From NCBI GenBank assembly GCA_964408455.1, contig CAYOZN010000025.1, positions 1 through 64,000 on the forward strand: 64,000 nucleotides of DNA, in the 5' to 3' direction. The notes under the pieces were generated by a model. That model was not told the DNA's origin, did not search any database, and was given only the letters and a program-made list of their open reading frames with translations. Each line of letters opens with the position of its first letter. The first letter of the stretch is position 1. This document shows positions 16,993-24,689 of the stretch, in pieces. The translations under genes and the position numbers were made by a program. Source of the stretch: CAYOZN01 sp964408455. GTDB lineage: Bacteria > Planctomycetota > Phycisphaerae > UBA1845 > UTPLA1.

Positions 16993-17643
16993 TCAATGTC
17001 CGCCGTGCTCGCGCTCGTATCGCTCTTCGTCCGCCATCTGGTCATGGCATTGCAAATAGGCGGCTCGAACCGATTCGGGCAGGCGATCGGAATATGCTTC
17101 ATCAAGGTTGTTCCGGCGAATTAGCTCCACAACGTCGCCCCAGTCTTTAAATCGCCACGTCACCAGCTTCAAGGCGATCAGCCTTTCGAGCGATATTGTG
17201 CGCAGGCCACGCACATCCTGTGCCTCGGCCGGATCGGGAAAACGGATTTCCTTGTTCTTGCCCGTGTGCCCCGCCAGCTCGCCGGACACCAATAGATCGA
17301 AAGTGATTTGTGTCTTGGGATCGTAAAACCGGCGAGAAAGCCCCTTTACGCTCTGGTATTCTTGTCCCACGAAGCGGGTACGGAATCGTTCCAGGTCGCC
17401 TTTTCGAATGCAAATATCGACATCCATCGTGACGCGCTCAAAGTTATGAGCACCCAGTGCAAACGCGCCAATTATGACGTAGTCGATCTCCTCGCGCTCG
17501 AGATTCTCTCGTAGCCGGTGAAACGTCTCCTGAACCGGGCCGGTCTTGTCAAAGAACATCAGCATTTCCTCGTGCGGCAGTAGCTCTTGTCCGCGCCAGG
17601 TTCGCGCTGCTGGTATCTCAGATGCTGCGATCGTCGATTGCAT
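16993..17643 (-). CDS. Nucleotidyltransferase-fold protein
   Basis: 216 aa. The core I-I-G-A-F-A-L-G ... R-V-T-M-D-V-D-I-C-I gives the Gly-rich helix and the D-x-D metal site (D-V-D) of MNT/AbiEii-like proteins. A later F-D-L-L-V supplies the third acidic position, and S-L-E-R-L-I-A-L-K-L is the conserved helical tail. It sits inside the ESCRT-like locus between the Snf7-like and Vps4-like genes and is more AT-rich than both, so it looks inserted. ATG 17643 is used; ATG 17562 (M-L-M-F-F-D) is a possible shorter start. Confidence 0.75.
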   Translation of the reverse strand: MQSTIAASEIPAARTWRGQELLPHEEMLMFFDKTGPVQETFHRLRENLEREEIDYVIIGAFALGAHNFERVTMDVDICIRKGDLERFRTRFVGQEYQSVKGLSRRFYDPKTQITFDLLVSGELAGHTGKNKEIRFPDPAEAQDVRGLRTISLERLIALKLVTWRFKDWGDVVELIRRNNLDEAYSDRLPESVRAAYLQCHDQMADEERYEREHGGH

Positions 17644-17710
17644 TTCTTGTCAATCCAGTGACTACCTTGCTTGTCGATTCACGGTTGCGGCATTTCGGCG
17701 TTCGACGCGT

Positions 17711-18319
17711 TTACTTGCTCTCCTTCTGCCCCGCCTTCTTCACCGCATCCAGCTCCGCACGCAGCGCATCCAGCTCGTCTACGTCCTTGGCGTGCTCCGC
17801 CTCGCTCTCCGCCTCGATCATCGCGTCGATCTCCTGATCGGTGATGATCTCGGCGGGGACTTCGGCCGTGTCGCTCATGGCCGCACTTTCGATCGTTTCC
17901 AAAAACATGCTCGTCCGCTCTTCCATCGTCTGCGCCTGGGCCATCGCCTTTTCCCAGTCCATCTGCGTCTTCACCAGGTCGGTCTCGCCGAACATGCGTC
18001 CGATCTCGCGGGCCATCGTGCCCATCGCCTGGGCGAAGTCGGTCGAGGCCTCGGCCTGGCGTTTGATGATCAGCGCGCTCTTCACGGCCAGAAGTTGCCG
18101 CTCCAGCATCTTTTTTACCGTCGCCGTCTTTTTGAGCGAGCTGCGGATGAAAAGGTACTGCGCATTATCGCCGATCTCCTTCGCCCGCCGCGCATTACGG
18201 ATGAAGTCATCCGTGAACTTGTTTTGTTCGGCGATGGCTTTCTCGATTCGGCGGATGCCCTGGCGAATCTTGATGTCCCGCTCGATGCGGCGCTCTTCAG
18301 ATGATTTGAACAGACTCAT
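17711..18319 (-). CDS. ESCRT-III/Snf7-like coiled-coil protein
   Basis: 202 aa, almost wholly helical. It starts M-S-L-F-K-S-S, basic and short like the membrane-binding N-terminus of ESCRT-III proteins. A long basic coiled coil follows (residues ~10-90), then a middle part F-A-Q-A-M-G-T-M-A-R-E-I-G-R-M-F (95-110), reminiscent of the CHMP core. An acidic second half begins at ~145 (charge asymmetry is an ESCRT-III hallmark). Its end, L183-x2-L186-x2-E-L-x2-V-K194, loosely resembles an MIM1 motif that binds MIT domains. ATG 18319 follows GGGGA; an upstream TTG would add two residues. Confidence 0.8.
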   Translation of the reverse strand: MSLFKSSEERRIERDIKIRQGIRRIEKAIAEQNKFTDDFIRNARRAKEIGDNAQYLFIRSSLKKTATVKKMLERQLLAVKSALIIKRQAEASTDFAQAMGTMAREIGRMFGETDLVKTQMDWEKAMAQAQTMEERTSMFLETIESAAMSDTAEVPAEIITDQEIDAMIEAESEAEHAKDVDELDALRAELDAVKKAGQKESK

Positions 18320-18358
18320 GGCCAATCCCCTGTCTTGTGTTCAGGACGGCTGCGCAGT

Positions 18359-19276
18359 TCACTCTTCGGCAAGCGCCCGGCGCCGCCGCTCCGGCGGCTG
18401 CTGTCGCTCTTCGCGATCCGGCTCGTCCTCGCCCTGCGGCTCGGCCGCGATCGATTCCGACGGCTGCCTGCCGGGCGAATCGCTGTCCGAGGCTCGCCCG
18501 TTCGAATCCACGTCCGCAGGCATGGATTCCGACGCCGGTTCCGCCGGCGCCGGTATCGCGGGTGCCGGCCTCTCGATGTCCGGCGCATCGGCAACAGGCT
18601 CGGTCCGCGATTCGCGTTTGGATTCCTGTTCAGCCTGCACAGCCGCAGGCGTGCGGTCGTCTGGCCGGGTCGCCGATATCTTCTGCTCGTCGACCGGCGG
18701 CTCGTCCGGGACAAATTCCTCGTCGATTTCGATTTCCGCGGCGTCGTCGCGCTCGATCGTCACTGGAATCGGCGGCGGCGTCATCGCCTGCGCCGCTGGA
18801 CGCTTCTCCTGGCGAAGATCGGCCGCGGGCTGAGGATGGGCGCGGTCCTCATCGACCGAAGCCGCGGCGAAGCGCTGGCCGCACCGGCCGCAGTATCGGG
18901 CAATTGCGTTTCGCACCGGACTGCCGCATTTAAAACAGACCGCGGGACACTGCGGGTTGTAGGCGGCGTCGTCCTGAAGCCATGTCTGAAGTTCGTAGGC
19001 CAGTTTGATGCTGTCGGTGTGCGCCCCGAGTGACATCTTGATTCGGGTGCCATGGCGCTTGCGCTTGAGTTCGATATCGATGCGAGGATTCGCCGGCGAT
19101 TCGGAAAAGGCCGACGCCCAGAATCCGCGGGGCGCCTCGGTCTTCGGAAGCGGTGTCTCGATTCGAATGCCCTCGAGATACCACGGCTTGGTCAATGTGT
19201 AAGATCGCCGGGCGACGAACTGCATCACCGCCTGGTTCACATCTTCGTGGTCGCGTTTAACAAAGACCTCAAGCAT
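18359..19276 (-). CDS. Zinc-ribbon protein with disordered acidic tail (ESCRT-like locus)
   Basis: 305 aa. Residues 1-110 form an unrecognised alpha/beta domain (starts L-E-V-F-V-K-R-D). A zinc ribbon follows at C114-x2-C117 and C129-x2-C132 (F-K-C-G-S-P-V, Y-C-G-R-C-G). From ~140 the protein is Pro/Glu/Asp/Ser-rich and probably disordered. ATG 19276 is chosen because the longer reading begins with unlike sequence. Position between two ESCRT-III-like genes argues for an adaptor or client-recognition role; that is inference. Confidence 0.75.
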   Translation of the reverse strand: MLEVFVKRDHEDVNQAVMQFVARRSYTLTKPWYLEGIRIETPLPKTEAPRGFWASAFSESPANPRIDIELKRKRHGTRIKMSLGAHTDSIKLAYELQTWLQDDAAYNPQCPAVCFKCGSPVRNAIARYCGRCGQRFAAASVDEDRAHPQPAADLRQEKRPAAQAMTPPPIPVTIERDDAAEIEIDEEFVPDEPPVDEQKISATRPDDRTPAAVQAEQESKRESRTEPVADAPDIERPAPAIPAPAEPASESMPADVDSNGRASDSDSPGRQPSESIAAEPQGEDEPDREERQQPPERRRRALAEE

Positions 19277-19356
19277 CAATCGCGTTTCTGTTCTGGCGAT
19301 ACAGTGACTTGGTGATTGAGCGATAAATGGCATTGCTCAAATCGCCAAGTCTCACA

Positions 19357-19959
19357 TCATGCCTCTGCCGCCTTGTGCCGCTCGCGGGTGCGCCGATCGG
19401 CCTCGTCGAAGGCATGCTCGGCATCCTCGATAAGGCCGGTATCCATCTGTTCCCAAACGTCGAGCACCTGCTGGCTGCCGGGCGACAATGCGCCTTCGCC
19501 GGCCTCCAGTCCCACCTTGAGCATCTCGTCCAGCCGCTGCTGATACATTTCGGCGGTGATGGAGTCGTTCTCGATCATCCGCTCCATCATGACCAAGTCC
19601 TTTTCGGTGATCAGCCCCAGCTTGCTGCCACGGGCGCTGGCCCGTTCCGCATTCTCACGCAGCATCCGCATGCGCGTGACCGTGAGCGCCTCCTTGCTGC
19701 GGATGTTGAGCTGGCGGGTGGACATGAGCTGTTCGGTCATTTTGAGATCAAACTCCTGGGCCAGCACCTTACGAACTTCGGGGCTCTTCTCGGCGCGCCC
19801 CTTCTCGAAGAGATTCTTGCGCTCGTTGCCCAGCTTCTCGATGCGCGCGATGAGCTGGTCCCGCTCCCGATTCAGCAGCAATTCCTGCCGGCGGAGCTCG
19901 GACCGCGTCATTTCCGAGAGGCGCTTCTGTCGTTTGGTCAGCCAGTCGAATAGACCCAT
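19357..19959 (-). CDS. Second ESCRT-III-like coiled-coil protein
   Basis: 200 aa, helical throughout. Starts M-G-L-F-D-W-L-T-K-R-Q-K-R, an amphipathic/basic N-terminus like that of the neighbouring protein. A basic coiled coil runs to ~105 with L-N-R-E-R-D-Q-L-I-A-R-I-E-K-L; the second half is acidic (M-I-E-N-D-S-I-T-A-E-M and later D-E-A-D). PspA/Vipp1 or Snf7 relationship is suggested by pattern and neighbourhood only. It lies 41 bp downstream of the winged-helix/Snf7 gene. Confidence 0.72.
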   Translation of the reverse strand: MGLFDWLTKRQKRLSEMTRSELRRQELLLNRERDQLIARIEKLGNERKNLFEKGRAEKSPEVRKVLAQEFDLKMTEQLMSTRQLNIRSKEALTVTRMRMLRENAERASARGSKLGLITEKDLVMMERMIENDSITAEMYQQRLDEMLKVGLEAGEGALSPGSQQVLDVWEQMDTGLIEDAEHAFDEADRRTRERHKAAEA

Positions 19960-20000
19960 GAATCACCGAATAGCAAATTGCAAAGCTTCGATCCTCGGCA

Positions 20001-21407
20001 TCATCCTTCCGCCTGCGGGCTTCTTTCGCGACCTTCCTTGGCGCCGGTCTGCGAAGCCCGCTCAGCGGTCGACTTGGTCGATTGCGCAGTGGCCGATGCC
20101 GGTTCTTCACCCTGGAGTTCCTTCAGAATCGCGGCCTCATCCGCCGACATGGCCGTTTCCGCCATGCCCACCTCCAGCCCGCTCACCAGTTCGTCGCTGG
20201 CGGAAAGCTGTTCGAGAATTTCCTCGGCCGTCACCGCCGCCTCAGTCAGTTCCTCGCTGGACGGCAGCGAGGCCATGGTGCCCGTCTGCGCCAGCTCCAG
20301 ATTATGGATGTGCGTGCTGATGACATTGATCTGCTTGCTCAGGATCGCAGCCGTCGTGTTGAACCGCGAGATGTCCTTTCGCAGCCGTGCGATCTGGGCC
20401 GCCTTGCTGCGCTTGGCGACGCTCGACGTCGCGGTCTTGCCCTCTTCGAGCATCTTCTGCTCGCGCTTTTCGAGCTTGTCGACCTCGGTATACAGGCGAT
20501 CCAGGCGATTCGACAGGGCCGCCCGTCGTTCGGAGAGAACGTTGATTTTCTTTGCCTCGTCGCCCGATCGAGAGAAGAGGCTCATGATCCAGTCGGCCAG
20601 GCCCATGGATGGTTCCTCCTCGACGGACAGGAACGATGCCGTGCGATAAAGCATGGTCTCTCCCGTCGACTTTGAGATCCGCAGATCCGGATTGGTCTGC
20701 GCCAGCGATTCCAGCGCCTGTATCACCGTCGGTTCGGGCAGCTCAAGTTCGCGCGCAAGTTCCGCCGCCGTGATGCCGCCAACCAGCAGGTCGCTGCTCC
20801 GGGCGTCGATCTCCTTTTTCACGCGCCGGATCTTTTGCGCCGCATCTTCCGGATCGAAGAGTTGCAGCAGCCGCTTGTCGAGCATCCCGCCAGCGGCCAC
20901 GCGAAAGCCGCCCGCCTCGCGCGGCGCCACCAGGATGAGCTTCACGTTGCCGAAATCGGGAGGATTGTCCCACACGTCGTTGGTGTAGCCGGTCGGACTG
21001 CAAACGCCGATCAGGTGCGGTGCCCGCGCGTCGGTAATCAGCCCCTGAACGTGCTGCATCAGCTCCGCCCGCGATACGGGCTCGCCCTTCGCGTCCCCAT
21101 CGAGCAGTTTTGCGGCCGGGGCAAGGAGGCTGGCGACGGTGACACTGGTGACGCGCCGCCCGAAGATCCACCGCCGCTCGTAGCCGCGGATGGTGAAGCC
21201 GCGCCCGTGCGGCATCCGCGCGAACAGGTCCCGATCGTACAGGCGACGATCTGCCATGGCCGCGCGGACCTGCTCGCCGCGATCGTGGTCCTCACGCCTG
21301 AACCACGATCCTGCGATGAACCGGCTGCCAGCCGTCTTGAGGTTGGCAGCCACACCACCCAGGTAGGCCGACTCGGTCTCTTTCGCGTTGTCGATTTCAA
21401 GGCTCAT
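20001..21407 (-). CDS. Winged-helix plus Snf7-like protein (CHMP7-like architecture)
   Basis: 468 aa in three parts. Residues 1-195: unrecognised alpha/beta domain (T-S-V-T-V-A-S-L-L, I-G-V-C-S-P-T-G). Residues ~200-255: a winged helix (G-G-I-T-A-A-E-L-A-R-E-L-E-L-P, V-I-Q-A-L-E-S-L). From ~268 it restarts like the small ESCRT-III-like proteins (M-G-L-A-D-W-I-M-S-L-F), followed by a basic coiled coil (D-K-L-E-K-R-E-Q-K-M-L-E-E-G, A-R-L-R-K-D-I) and an acidic C-terminal half (E-E-I-L-E-Q-L, A-I-L-K-E-L-Q). This order matches eukaryotic CHMP7, which could nucleate the other coiled-coil proteins. The homology needs profile searches. Confidence 0.78.
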   Translation of the reverse strand: MSLEIDNAKETESAYLGGVAANLKTAGSRFIAGSWFRREDHDRGEQVRAAMADRRLYDRDLFARMPHGRGFTIRGYERRWIFGRRVTSVTVASLLAPAAKLLDGDAKGEPVSRAELMQHVQGLITDARAPHLIGVCSPTGYTNDVWDNPPDFGNVKLILVAPREAGGFRVAAGGMLDKRLLQLFDPEDAAQKIRRVKKEIDARSSDLLVGGITAAELARELELPEPTVIQALESLAQTNPDLRISKSTGETMLYRTASFLSVEEEPSMGLADWIMSLFSRSGDEAKKINVLSERRAALSNRLDRLYTEVDKLEKREQKMLEEGKTATSSVAKRSKAAQIARLRKDISRFNTTAAILSKQINVISTHIHNLELAQTGTMASLPSSEELTEAAVTAEEILEQLSASDELVSGLEVGMAETAMSADEAAILKELQGEEPASATAQSTKSTAERASQTGAKEGRERSPQAEG

Positions 21408-21673
21408 GGTTTGTTATCGGGCTGCCCCGACTTCGGGACGGGCACCGCCGCATCCGCCGCCCAACAGCGCCGGGAATGTGGATATTGCCGCTGGATCGCA
21501 GAATATCGTCCCGTCTCTGAAAATGATAACGCCTTTGCGGCAAGGAATCCCCGGCGAAAAATGCGGCTTGTGTGGAACCGGGATGAGTCGACGGATGCAA
21601 CGCCCGCGATCGCGAAGCGACGGCCGGCCTTCGTGCCCGCCGGGCCACAGGCGGACGAACGTTCCCGCCTCGC

Positions 21674-21934
21674 TCATCGCTGCTGAGACGGCGTTGGCTG
21701 GGCGCGAAGCGAGCGCCCGCAGACCCGGCAGAATCGTGCACGGCGCCGATTGCGTCCTCCGCAGCCATCGGCCGGACACAGCCGCTGGCCAGCCTCGCGT
21801 CCCGGCGCATCGGATTGCCGGAGACACGGCCGGCTGGCGCGACCAGCCTCACGTACAAAGAGAAGGAGTGCCACGACGGAGAGCGCGAAAAGCAGCAGCC
21901 CAAACCAGCCTGTTCCACCACCAATGAAGACCAT
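21674..21934 (-). CDS. Small membrane-anchored zinc-ribbon protein
   Basis: 86 aa. One transmembrane helix at residues ~9-27 (W-F-G-L-L-L-F-A-L-S), a basic linker, then a zinc ribbon C-P-A-D-G-C-G ... F-C-R-V-C-G. Its architecture matches the next gene upstream (21975), so the two may be diverged duplicates. The 266 bp between it and the winged-helix gene show no convincing ORF. It may dock cytoplasmic partners at the membrane. Confidence 0.68.
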   Translation of the reverse strand: MVFIGGGTGWFGLLLFALSVVALLLFVREAGRASRPCLRQSDAPGREAGQRLCPADGCGGRNRRRARFCRVCGRSLRAQPTPSQQR

Positions 21935-21974
21935 GTTGCAGGGATTGTAGCGCCGAGGGCGGCAGCGGCCGGGA

Positions 21975-22226
21975 TCAGGCGTCCGGCCGCGCCGCGGTCC
22001 CGCACTGGCCGCAGAAACGGGCCTTCGGCGGGTTTAGTGCGGCGCAATGCGGATGATGGCACTGCCAGAATTCGGCGCCCGGGCCGACCGAGTCGTCGTT
22101 CGTATCGCCGGCGTCTGCCGGGTTCGAACCGGTCCGTACCATGGCGCCGAGAATTGAAAAGAGAAAGACAATTCCGACGACAAGAAAGACGCAGGTGAAC
22201 AGATTGGCGCCAGCATCAGCCACCAT
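21975..22226 (-). CDS. Small membrane-anchored zinc-ribbon protein (paralogue)
   Basis: 83 aa. Transmembrane helix at residues ~9-30 (L-F-T-C-V-F-L-V-V-G-I-V-F-L-F), acidic linker, and C-terminal ribbon C-H-H-P-H-C ... F-C-G-Q-C-G. It begins 4 bp after the kinase stop, so it is probably translated from the same mRNA. Same architecture as the 86-aa protein. Ribbon spacing C-x4-C rather than C-x2-C in the first knuckle is shared by both. Confidence 0.7.
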   Translation of the reverse strand: MVADAGANLFTCVFLVVGIVFLFSILGAMVRTGSNPADAGDTNDDSVGPGAEFWQCHHPHCAALNPPKARFCGQCGTAARPDA

Positions 22227-22230
22227 GCCG

Positions 22231-23301
22231 TTAACTCACCACCTCCGGCAGGGGCGTGCCACAGAAGATGCAGAACCGGTCCTCGGGGGCAGGAAAGGCC
22301 TGACAATGCGAGCAGCGGCGCGGGTGCTTGACGACCTGCGTGCCGCACATGATGCAGAAATTATCGCCCCCGGACACTTCTTCTCCGCAGGTTGGGCAGT
22401 TCGTCATGGCGTGGCTGGGCAGCGTCACCGGCGGCGAGGCGTGAGCAAGCCGCGGCGCGGGCTGCCTCACCGGCGGCACGCTGCCATGCTCGATCTCGCG
22501 AAGCACATCGGCAGCGCTGGCAAACCGCCGATCCAGCCGCGTGTAGAGCCGGCTGAAAACGCGGTCCACCCACGTGGGAAGATCGCTGCGCACATGCGAG
22601 GGCATGTCTCCGCCGCTGGGCCGTTCGCCGCACATGACTTCGAAGAGAACAATGCCGACGGAGTACAGGTCGCTGCGCCCGTCGGTCGCCTGGCCATCGC
22701 GCTGCTCGGGCGACATGTAGGCGATGGTGCCGGAGATGCTTTTGCCCTCCTCGGAGAGCATGCTGCCGGATTGAAGGATGCTGTGAGTGGTGATCTGGCC
22801 GGCCTTGCCCAGGCCGAAGTCCGTCACCCTGACATCCGCGACGGCGATCTCTTCAACCGGCTTCTTTCCGGCGCCGGCGATCAGGATATTGGCGGGCTTG
22901 ATATCGCGGTGGATGACGCCGTTGCCGTGGGCATGATCGAGGGCCGACAGAATGCCGACGATGATGTTCTGTGCCGCCTTGACCGGCATGCCCTTCTCGT
23001 GGGCGTCGACCAGTTGCCGCAGCGACCAGCCGTCCACGTATTCCATAATGAGATAGGGAATGTCGCCGTATGGATCGAGGCCGATCGCGCGCACGATGTT
23101 GTCGTGGCGCAGGCCGTGAATCGTGGTTCCTTCCTTCTGAAGGTTTCGGACAAATTGGGAATCCGTGGGGATCTTGATGGCGACGTAGTTGTCGGTCCAG
23201 ACGTGGTGCCGGGCCTTCCAGACCTGGCCGAAGCTGCCGGTGCCCACCAGTTCGTCCAGGATGTACTCACTGACGCGTTCACCGGGCTTGGGCGCGAGCA
23301 T
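22231..23301 (-). CDS. Ser/Thr protein kinase with C-terminal double zinc ribbon
   Basis: 356 aa. Hanks-type kinase: glycine loop G-T-G-S-F-G-Q-V, A-I-K-I lysine, H-R-D-I-K-P-A-N-I-L catalytic loop, D-F-G-L-G-K, and M-S-P-E-Q-R. No transmembrane helix. The last ~60 residues hold two zinc ribbons (C-P-T-C-G ... C-I-M-C-G and C-S-H-C ... C-I-F-C-G). ATG 23301 follows ACGGGGA; an ATG at 23343 is an alternative. It leads the locus after the membrane protein and probably phosphorylates locus components; the ribbons echo those of its neighbours. Confidence 0.9.
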   Translation of the reverse strand: MLAPKPGERVSEYILDELVGTGSFGQVWKARHHVWTDNYVAIKIPTDSQFVRNLQKEGTTIHGLRHDNIVRAIGLDPYGDIPYLIMEYVDGWSLRQLVDAHEKGMPVKAAQNIIVGILSALDHAHGNGVIHRDIKPANILIAGAGKKPVEEIAVADVRVTDFGLGKAGQITTHSILQSGSMLSEEGKSISGTIAYMSPEQRDGQATDGRSDLYSVGIVLFEVMCGERPSGGDMPSHVRSDLPTWVDRVFSRLYTRLDRRFASAADVLREIEHGSVPPVRQPAPRLAHASPPVTLPSHAMTNCPTCGEEVSGGDNFCIMCGTQVVKHPRRCSHCQAFPAPEDRFCIFCGTPLPEVVS

Positions 23302-23347
23302 GGTTAATCCCCGTAAATGACGCACACACTTGTGGCCCGGCATCCTG

Positions 23348-23773
23348 CTAGCGGTCGACGTGCCGCGCCAGGGACTCGCAGATCACGAAATTATAAGCCG
23401 CTGCTGCGATGAAACCAACGATCACGACAAATCGCGAGAATCCGCTCATCGCGTCCCACTCCAACCACCAGAACGCAATCGTGATGTCGATGATCGTGTA
23501 GGCCGCAATTACACCGACGCTGACGGCGGCGGCCGCCCGCTCCGAGTTCAGATCCGCCTGCAGGCCCATCAGCGGCTTCATGATGAGATAGCTTGACCAG
23601 GGCAGCGCCGCGACGATGCCGATCCAGATGATGGTGTTCAGAAGTACCCGTCCGGCGCTTTGCACCGTGTCCCAGTTGTAGTAACACCAGATGCCGCCCG
23701 CCGCGACGGCAATGAAAATCAGCGCGCTGGCGATCTTGGCGCCGACGAATTTTCCGATTTCGGACCAGATCAT
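23348..23773 (-). CDS. Small polytopic membrane protein
   Basis: 141 aa with about four hydrophobic helices (residues ~15-32, 42-64, 82-102, 112-132). It has no recognised family. It is the first gene of the minus-strand run leading into the kinase and ESCRT-like genes, with 46 bp to the kinase. It could be a membrane anchor or sensor for the locus. Divergent from efp across 228 bp that should hold promoters for both directions. Confidence 0.68.
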   Translation of the reverse strand: MIWSEIGKFVGAKIASALIFIAVAAGGIWCYYNWDTVQSAGRVLLNTIIWIGIVAALPWSSYLIMKPLMGLQADLNSERAAAAVSVGVIAAYTIIDITIAFWWLEWDAMSGFSRFVVIVGFIAAAAYNFVICESLARHVDR

Positions 23774-24001
23774 GTCCAGCTCCTTTCGGTCTGCACCGAT
23801 AGCTCAACGCAGGCGACGGGCCGGTCACGGCACATTGCCGGAACGACCCCCGCCACGACGCACTCTTGACGCCACTCCCCGGAGATGCAACACTTTAATG
23901 CTCGAAATCGCAATATGTTAACTGTAGAAAAGCCGGCCGGCGGGCCCGGACGGCGGAAATCGCCCCAGACCAGCAGACTGCAATTCGAAGGTACGGCAAC
24001 C

Positions 24002-24559
24002 ATGATAAAGGCCATCGACATCCGCAAAGGCAACGTCATTCAGCACGACGGGCAACTCTGGATCGTGCACACCGCCGATCGCGTCGCCAAGGGCAACTGG
24101 CGCAGCTACATGAACGTCAAGCTCAAGCACTTCCATAACGGCAACCTGGTCGATTTTCGATTCAACATGGACGACCGGTTCGAGCAGCCCTTCATGGAGG
24201 ATCAGCAGTTCGAATACCTCTATAAGGACGGCGACAACTTCGTCCTCATGAACACGACCACCTTCGATCAGATCAACGTGCACGAAGACCTGATGCCCGA
24301 CGCCGCCAACTTCCTGAAGGGCAACGAAAAGGTGCAGTGCAAAATCATGAACGGTCAGGTGGTCGGCGTCGACCTGCCCAATACGGTCGAGCTGGAGGTG
24401 GTCGATGCCCCGCCCGTGGTCAAGGGCGCGACGGCGACGAACCAGAGCAAGGAAGCGGTGCTTGAAACGGGCTACAAGGTTCGCGTGCCTCCCTTCATCT
24501 CGAACGGTGAAAAAATCCGCGTCGACACGCGAACCGGCGAATATCTGTCGCGCGTATAG
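24002..24559 (+). CDS. efp: Translation elongation factor P
   Basis: 185 aa, normal length, with three beta-barrel domains. It relieves ribosome stalling at polyproline stretches. The start is ATG 24002 (MIKAIDIRKGNVI). Aligned without gaps to E. coli EF-P, the loop P-G-K34-G-Q corresponds to K-G-N32-W-R, so the usual modified lysine is replaced by Asn, flanked by K30 and R34. The C-terminal V-R-V-P-P-F-I ... G-E-K-I-R-V-D-T-R-T-G-E-Y matches the family signature. Confidence 0.93.
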   Translation: MIKAIDIRKGNVIQHDGQLWIVHTADRVAKGNWRSYMNVKLKHFHNGNLVDFRFNMDDRFEQPFMEDQQFEYLYKDGDNFVLMNTTTFDQINVHEDLMPDAANFLKGNEKVQCKIMNGQVVGVDLPNTVELEVVDAPPVVKGATATNQSKEAVLETGYKVRVPPFISNGEKIRVDTRTGEYLSRV

Positions 24560-24689
24560 TCGATCGCCCCGCGGCACTGACACGACATCGCGCCGACTTA
24601 GAGCCTGCACATGCTTCTGACGAGAAAAGTGTATTGATCAGCGTGCTCAATCCCCTTTCAGGCATTTCCGGGTAAGCACGGGCCGCACC

